A stretch of DNA of 7,439 bases from Oscillospiraceae bacterium. GTDB lineage: Bacteria; Bacillota; Clostridia; Oscillospirales; Oscillospiraceae. The stretch lies in NCBI GenBank assembly GCA_028708585.1, contig JAQVYO010000069.1:1-7439 (forward strand), given 5' to 3'. Every line of letters starts with the position of its first letter. Position 1 is the stretch's first letter. The position numbers and the translations under genes are program-made. Under the pieces are notes generated by a model, which saw only the letters and a program-made list of their open reading frames with translations, had not been told where the DNA came from and made no database searches. Positions 5,002-7,439 of this stretch are shown here, piece after piece.

Positions 5002-5085
5002 AAAAACGAGCAAATAAACCGGGAAGGCTCTGCCATATGGGAACAATGAAAGAAATTTTGCGGAAAGAGAAAGGACGGGTTGAAT

Positions 5086-5811
5086 ATGAAAAACATCTGG
5101 AATATGGCATTCTATCTTCGCTTCATACGGCTGATGGACCGGCTGGGGCTTTTGTCTCCGGACAAGACCATGTATATCGGAGGAAGCGATACTCTGCCCC
5201 CGCCGCTTACAAGAGAAGAAGAAAGCACTTTGATTGGACAACTGGCCGAGGGAGATGAACAGGTCAAGCCCCAGCTGATTGAGCGCAATCTCCGGTTGGT
5301 TGTGTATATCGCCAGGCGCTTTGAAAACACCGGGATCAATATTGAGGATTTGATTTCCATCGGTGCAATCGGTTTAATTAAGGCAATCAATACTTATAAG
5401 CCGGATAAAAATATCAAACTGGCTACATATGCCTCCCGCTGCATTGAGAATGAAATTTTGATGTATCTGCGGAAGAATTCAGCCCAAAAAAGCGAAATAT
5501 CATTTGACGAACCGCTCAATACCGACTGGGATGGAAATGAACTTCTTCTGTCTGATATTTTAGGGACTGACAGCGATCTTGTGATGCGGCCCATCGAGGA
5601 AGATGTGGACCGCAAACTTCTGTTCCAAGCAATTGAAAAACTATCCGACCGGGAACGGCAGATTATCATCCTGCGGTTCGGGTTGAACGGGTATCGAGAA
5701 AAAACCCAAAAGGAAGTGGCGGATCTGCTGGGAATTTCTCAATCTTATATTTCTCGTCTGGAAAAGCGGATTATCTCCCGGTTAAAGCGGGAAATATTAC
5801 GTTTGACGTAG
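5086..5811 (+). CDS. sigE: RNA polymerase sporulation sigma factor SigE (pro-sigma-E)
   Basis: This is the mother-cell sigma factor of early sporulation, made as an inactive membrane-associated precursor and activated by SpoIIGA. The product is 241 residues. The pro-sequence (about 1-28) is basic and amphipathic (YLRFIRLMDRLGLL) and ends just before MYIGGS, where B. subtilis pro-SigE has its cleavage region near YYIGGS. Region 2 spans about 66-130 (IERNLRLVVYIARRFENTG, DLISIGAIGLIKA, KLATYASRCIENEILMYLR). SFDEPLNTDWDGNELLLSD (139-157) follows, and region 4.2 is the helix-turn-helix near 207-234 (TQKEVADLLGISQSYISRLE). All are near-identical in style to known SigE. I chose ATG 5086 with AAGGA (5071-5075) upstream; an in-frame TTG at 5080 is too close to that site. 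sigG, which often follows, is not here. Confidence 0.95.
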   Translation: MKNIWNMAFYLRFIRLMDRLGLLSPDKTMYIGGSDTLPPPLTREEESTLIGQLAEGDEQVKPQLIERNLRLVVYIARRFENTGINIEDLISIGAIGLIKAINTYKPDKNIKLATYASRCIENEILMYLRKNSAQKSEISFDEPLNTDWDGNELLLSDILGTDSDLVMRPIEEDVDRKLLFQAIEKLSDRERQIIILRFGLNGYREKTQKEVADLLGISQSYISRLEKRIISRLKREILRLT

Positions 5812-5850
5812 AATAGGACACGCAAAAGAAAAAAACTTATCCTACCCCCT

Positions 5851-5878
5851 TTGCAAAAAGGAAATATTATATTAGAAT
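5851..5878 (+). promoter_or_regulatory. Candidate sigma-A promoter for pyrH-frr
   Basis: TTGCAA (5851-5856, 4/6) and TAGAAT (5873-5878, 5/6) are 16 bases apart in an AT-rich stretch after sigE. The predicted start near 5885 leaves an approximately 85-base leader. It would free pyrH and frr from the sporulation-specific transcription of spoIIGA-sigE, as housekeeping genes need. No strong terminator was seen between sigE and this point. Confidence 0.5.
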
Positions 5879-5933
5879 AGGAAAGATAACAAGGGGAAGG
5901 CTTTCCCGCTCCTTATGTATGGGAGGGGAGGAC

Positions 5934-5957
5934 ATGGCCTTTGCCCTCTGCAACTGA
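5934..5957 (+). CDS. Seven-codon minicistron in the pyrH leader
   Basis: ATG at 5934 follows a very strong Shine-Dalgarno (AGGGGAGGA, 5924-5932) closely and opens a frame encoding MAFALCN, ending at TGA 5955-5957. That stop overlaps the Shine-Dalgarno of pyrH (GAGGGGAG, 5956-5963), with the pyrH ATG 14 bases after the stop. The layout suggests coupled translation or a leader peptide. The ribosome site and stop are visible; translation itself is inferred and the peptide has no recognised family. Confidence 0.35.
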   Translation: MAFALCN

Positions 5958-5970
5958 GGGGAGTGGAAGG

Positions 5971-6687
5971 ATGGGAGATCCGCGATATAAACGGGTGCTG
6001 CTAAAGGTCAGCGGAGAAGCGCTGGCGGGCAATAAACGATATGGCCTGGATTTTGAAGTGATCGGCCGAGTTTGTGATGTAATACGGGACTGTGTGGCCA
6101 CGGGCGTGCAGATGGGGATTGTTGTAGGAGGTGGAAACTTCTGGCGCGGTGTGAAAGACGGCGGCGGGAAGATGGACCGGACCCGGGCCGACCATATGGG
6201 AATGATGGCTACGGTTTTGAATTGTCTGGCCTTGGCCGATGTGCTGGAGCAGCGGAGAGTGGATGTTCGGGTTCAGACCGCTATTGAAATGCGCGCCATC
6301 GCGGAACCTTACATCCGGTCCAGAGCTATCCGGCATTTGGATAAAGGGCGGGTGGTTATTTTTGGGTGCGGAACCGGAAGCCCGTTTTTTTCCACGGACA
6401 CGGCAGCTGTGCTGCGTGCGGCGGAAATTGACGCGGATGTCATTTTGTTGGCAAAAAATATTGACGGGGTCTACAGCGCGGATCCCAAATTGGATCCCGA
6501 TGCGGTCAAATACGACAGCATTTCCTATGACGATATTTTGGCCCAGCATCTGGAAGTGATGGATTCCACCGCAACTTCTCTGTCTATGGACAACAAGATT
6601 CCCGTGGTCCTTTTTGCCCTTCAAGATCCGAAGAACATATACCGGGTCATTATGGGTGAAAATATCGGAACAATTGTGAAGGAATAG
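5971..6687 (+). CDS. pyrH: Uridylate kinase (UMP kinase)
   Basis: This cytoplasmic enzyme phosphorylates UMP to UDP with ATP in pyrimidine nucleotide synthesis; bacterial PyrH is a hexamer of the amino-acid-kinase fold. The product is 238 residues, the family norm. Motifs are LLKVSGEALAG (10-20, with Lys12), VVGGGNFWRG (51-60), RADHMGMMATVLN (72-84), AEPYIRSRAIRHL (111-123), GTGSPFFSTDTAA (134-146), DGVYSADPK (165-173) and MDSTA (197-201). Start choice: ATG 5971 with GAGGGGAG seven bases upstream gives the usual short lead before KRVLLKVSGEAL. An in-frame TTG at 5941 would add ten unconserved residues and lies inside the leader minicistron. frr follows after 17 bases, so the two are almost surely cotranscribed. 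The usual upstream partners rpsB-tsf are not in the window. Confidence 0.96.
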   Translation: MGDPRYKRVLLKVSGEALAGNKRYGLDFEVIGRVCDVIRDCVATGVQMGIVVGGGNFWRGVKDGGGKMDRTRADHMGMMATVLNCLALADVLEQRRVDVRVQTAIEMRAIAEPYIRSRAIRHLDKGRVVIFGCGTGSPFFSTDTAAVLRAAEIDADVILLAKNIDGVYSADPKLDPDAVKYDSISYDDILAQHLEVMDSTATSLSMDNKIPVVLFALQDPKNIYRVIMGENIGTIVKE

Positions 6688-6704
6688 AAAGGAAGTGACC
6701 TTAA

Positions 6705-7259
6705 ATGAAAGAGCAGTATCAAGAGTATATTGAAAAAATGAAAAAAACCTTAGAGGTGGTGGCAGGCGATTTTGCTTCTGTGCGTGCGGGGCGGGCCACT
6801 CCTGCGGTGCTGGATAAAATCACCATAGATTATTATGGCACATTCACTCCCCTGCAGCAGGTCGCAACGATTTCGTCTCCCGATCCGCGCACTTTGATGA
6901 TTCAGCCTTGGGATGCCAGTTTGGTAAAGACGATTGAAAAAGCAATTTTAGTTTCCGACTTGGGGATTAACCCTCAGAATGACGGGAAGGTAATTCGACT
7001 AAACTTTCCACAGCTGACCGAGGAGCGCCGCCGCGATCTCACAAAGCAGGTGCACAAATATGGGGAAAACGGTAAAGTTGCCATCCGGAATATCCGCAGG
7101 GAAGCGATGGAAAAATTCAAGGCTATGAAGAAAAAGTCGGAACTTACGGAAGATGATCTGAAAGAATACGAAAAAGATATGCAGGAATTTACGGATCAAT
7201 ACTGCAAAGAGCTGGATTTGCTTACGTCCAAAAAGGAATCTGAACTTATGGCGCTTTAA
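6705..7259 (+). CDS. frr: Ribosome recycling factor
   Basis: Frr works with EF-G to split post-termination ribosomes into subunits so they can reinitiate. The 184-residue length is standard. Domain I helices hold VRAGRATPAVLDKI (26-39), followed by the domain II start YYGTFTPLQQVATIS (43-57). Conserved segments IRLNFPQLTEERRRDL (97-112) and KVAIRNIRREA (124-134) carry the basic residues that contact rRNA, and a long charged helix ends in KKESELMAL. The ATG at 6705 follows AAAGGAAG about ten bases upstream. It lies 17 bases after pyrH, the common pyrH-frr order. In many Firmicutes uppS comes next; it is not recognisable in the remaining 180 bases. Confidence 0.96.
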   Translation: MKEQYQEYIEKMKKTLEVVAGDFASVRAGRATPAVLDKITIDYYGTFTPLQQVATISSPDPRTLMIQPWDASLVKTIEKAILVSDLGINPQNDGKVIRLNFPQLTEERRRDLTKQVHKYGENGKVAIRNIRREAMEKFKAMKKKSELTEDDLKEYEKDMQEFTDQYCKELDLLTSKKESELMAL

Positions 7260-7304
7260 CTGCTTGCGTTTTTTCCGCTTTCAAAAACCACTTCATGAAA
7301 GGAC

Positions 7305-7325
7305 TGCCGGGCCGGCATTTTTATT
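7305..7325 (+). terminator. Weak terminator candidate after frr
   Basis: TGCCG (7305-7309) and CGGCA (7313-7317) form a 5-bp stem with a three-base GGC loop, followed directly by TTTTTATT (7318-7325). The stem is short but GC-rich and lies 45 bases after the frr stop. It could end the pyrH-frr transcript. From here to the window end I recognise no gene on either strand. Confidence 0.35.
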
Positions 7326-7439
7326 GTCAAGCCGGATAAAAATTAGGGACGAATGGCATATCGTGAATTTGAGATCGTGTAATCGTCCGCGCGTATTCTC
7401 GCCTTCCTTGACAGAAGATGTCTTTTACAGGCGTGCTTT

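Noticed and set aside
5080..5085. TTG start for sigE two codons upstream
   Set aside because: It is only four bases from AAGGA; ATG 5086 has normal spacing and fits the pro-sequence length.
5941..5970. TTG start for pyrH at 5941
   Set aside because: It adds ten unconserved residues; ATG 5971 has a well-placed GAGGGGAG.
6001..6624. 207-codon minus-strand open frame opposite pyrH
   Set aside because: Antisense shadow of a certain gene with no recognisable domain.

Overview
This 7.4 kb stretch looks chromosomal and comes from an endospore-forming member of the Clostridia. A Ruminococcaceae/Oscillospiraceae-like lineage is my inference from protein style. The evidence is a spoIIGA-sigE pair (the pro-sigma-E protease and pro-sigma-E), a DUF951 protein typical of Firmicutes, strong AGGAGG-type ribosome binding sites, TTG starts, and A-tract/T-tract hairpins of Firmicutes type. 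I see no insertion sequence, phage gene, CRISPR array, tRNA or rRNA.

Layout. (1) 1-103: the tail of an unrecognised plus-strand gene, whose stop codon overlaps the stop of the next gene. (2) 100-1029, minus: a protein with three S1 RNA-binding repeats. (3) 1142-3381, plus: a DUF951 zinc-ribbon-like protein, then hisC, then an uncharacterised radical SAM enzyme overlapping hisC by 11 bases. The hisC reading frame has no ATG, GTG or TTG at its true N-terminus; the only well-placed start is an ATT behind a good Shine-Dalgarno. (4) 3382-4059: about 680 bases with no convincing gene but dense secondary structure, including a perfect 25-bp inverted repeat, a 20-bp hairpin, a third long hairpin, Spo0A-box-like sites, two promoter-like elements and a possible small RNA. 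(5) 4060-5811: spoIIGA then sigE. (6) 5812-7259: a candidate promoter, a seven-codon minicistron, then pyrH and frr. (7) 7260-7439: a weak terminator candidate and no recognisable gene.

How the genes work together. SpoIIGA and SigE form one developmental module: SpoIIGA is the membrane aspartic protease that removes the SigE pro-sequence in the mother cell. PyrH (UMP kinase) and Frr (ribosome recycling factor) are a classic housekeeping pair, here next to sigE rather than behind rpsB-tsf. HisC and the radical SAM protein are translationally coupled, but the sequence does not show a shared pathway.

I did not find a clearly new multi-gene system. The most interesting signals are the ATT start of hisC, the hairpin-rich region before spoIIGA, and the minicistron before pyrH.
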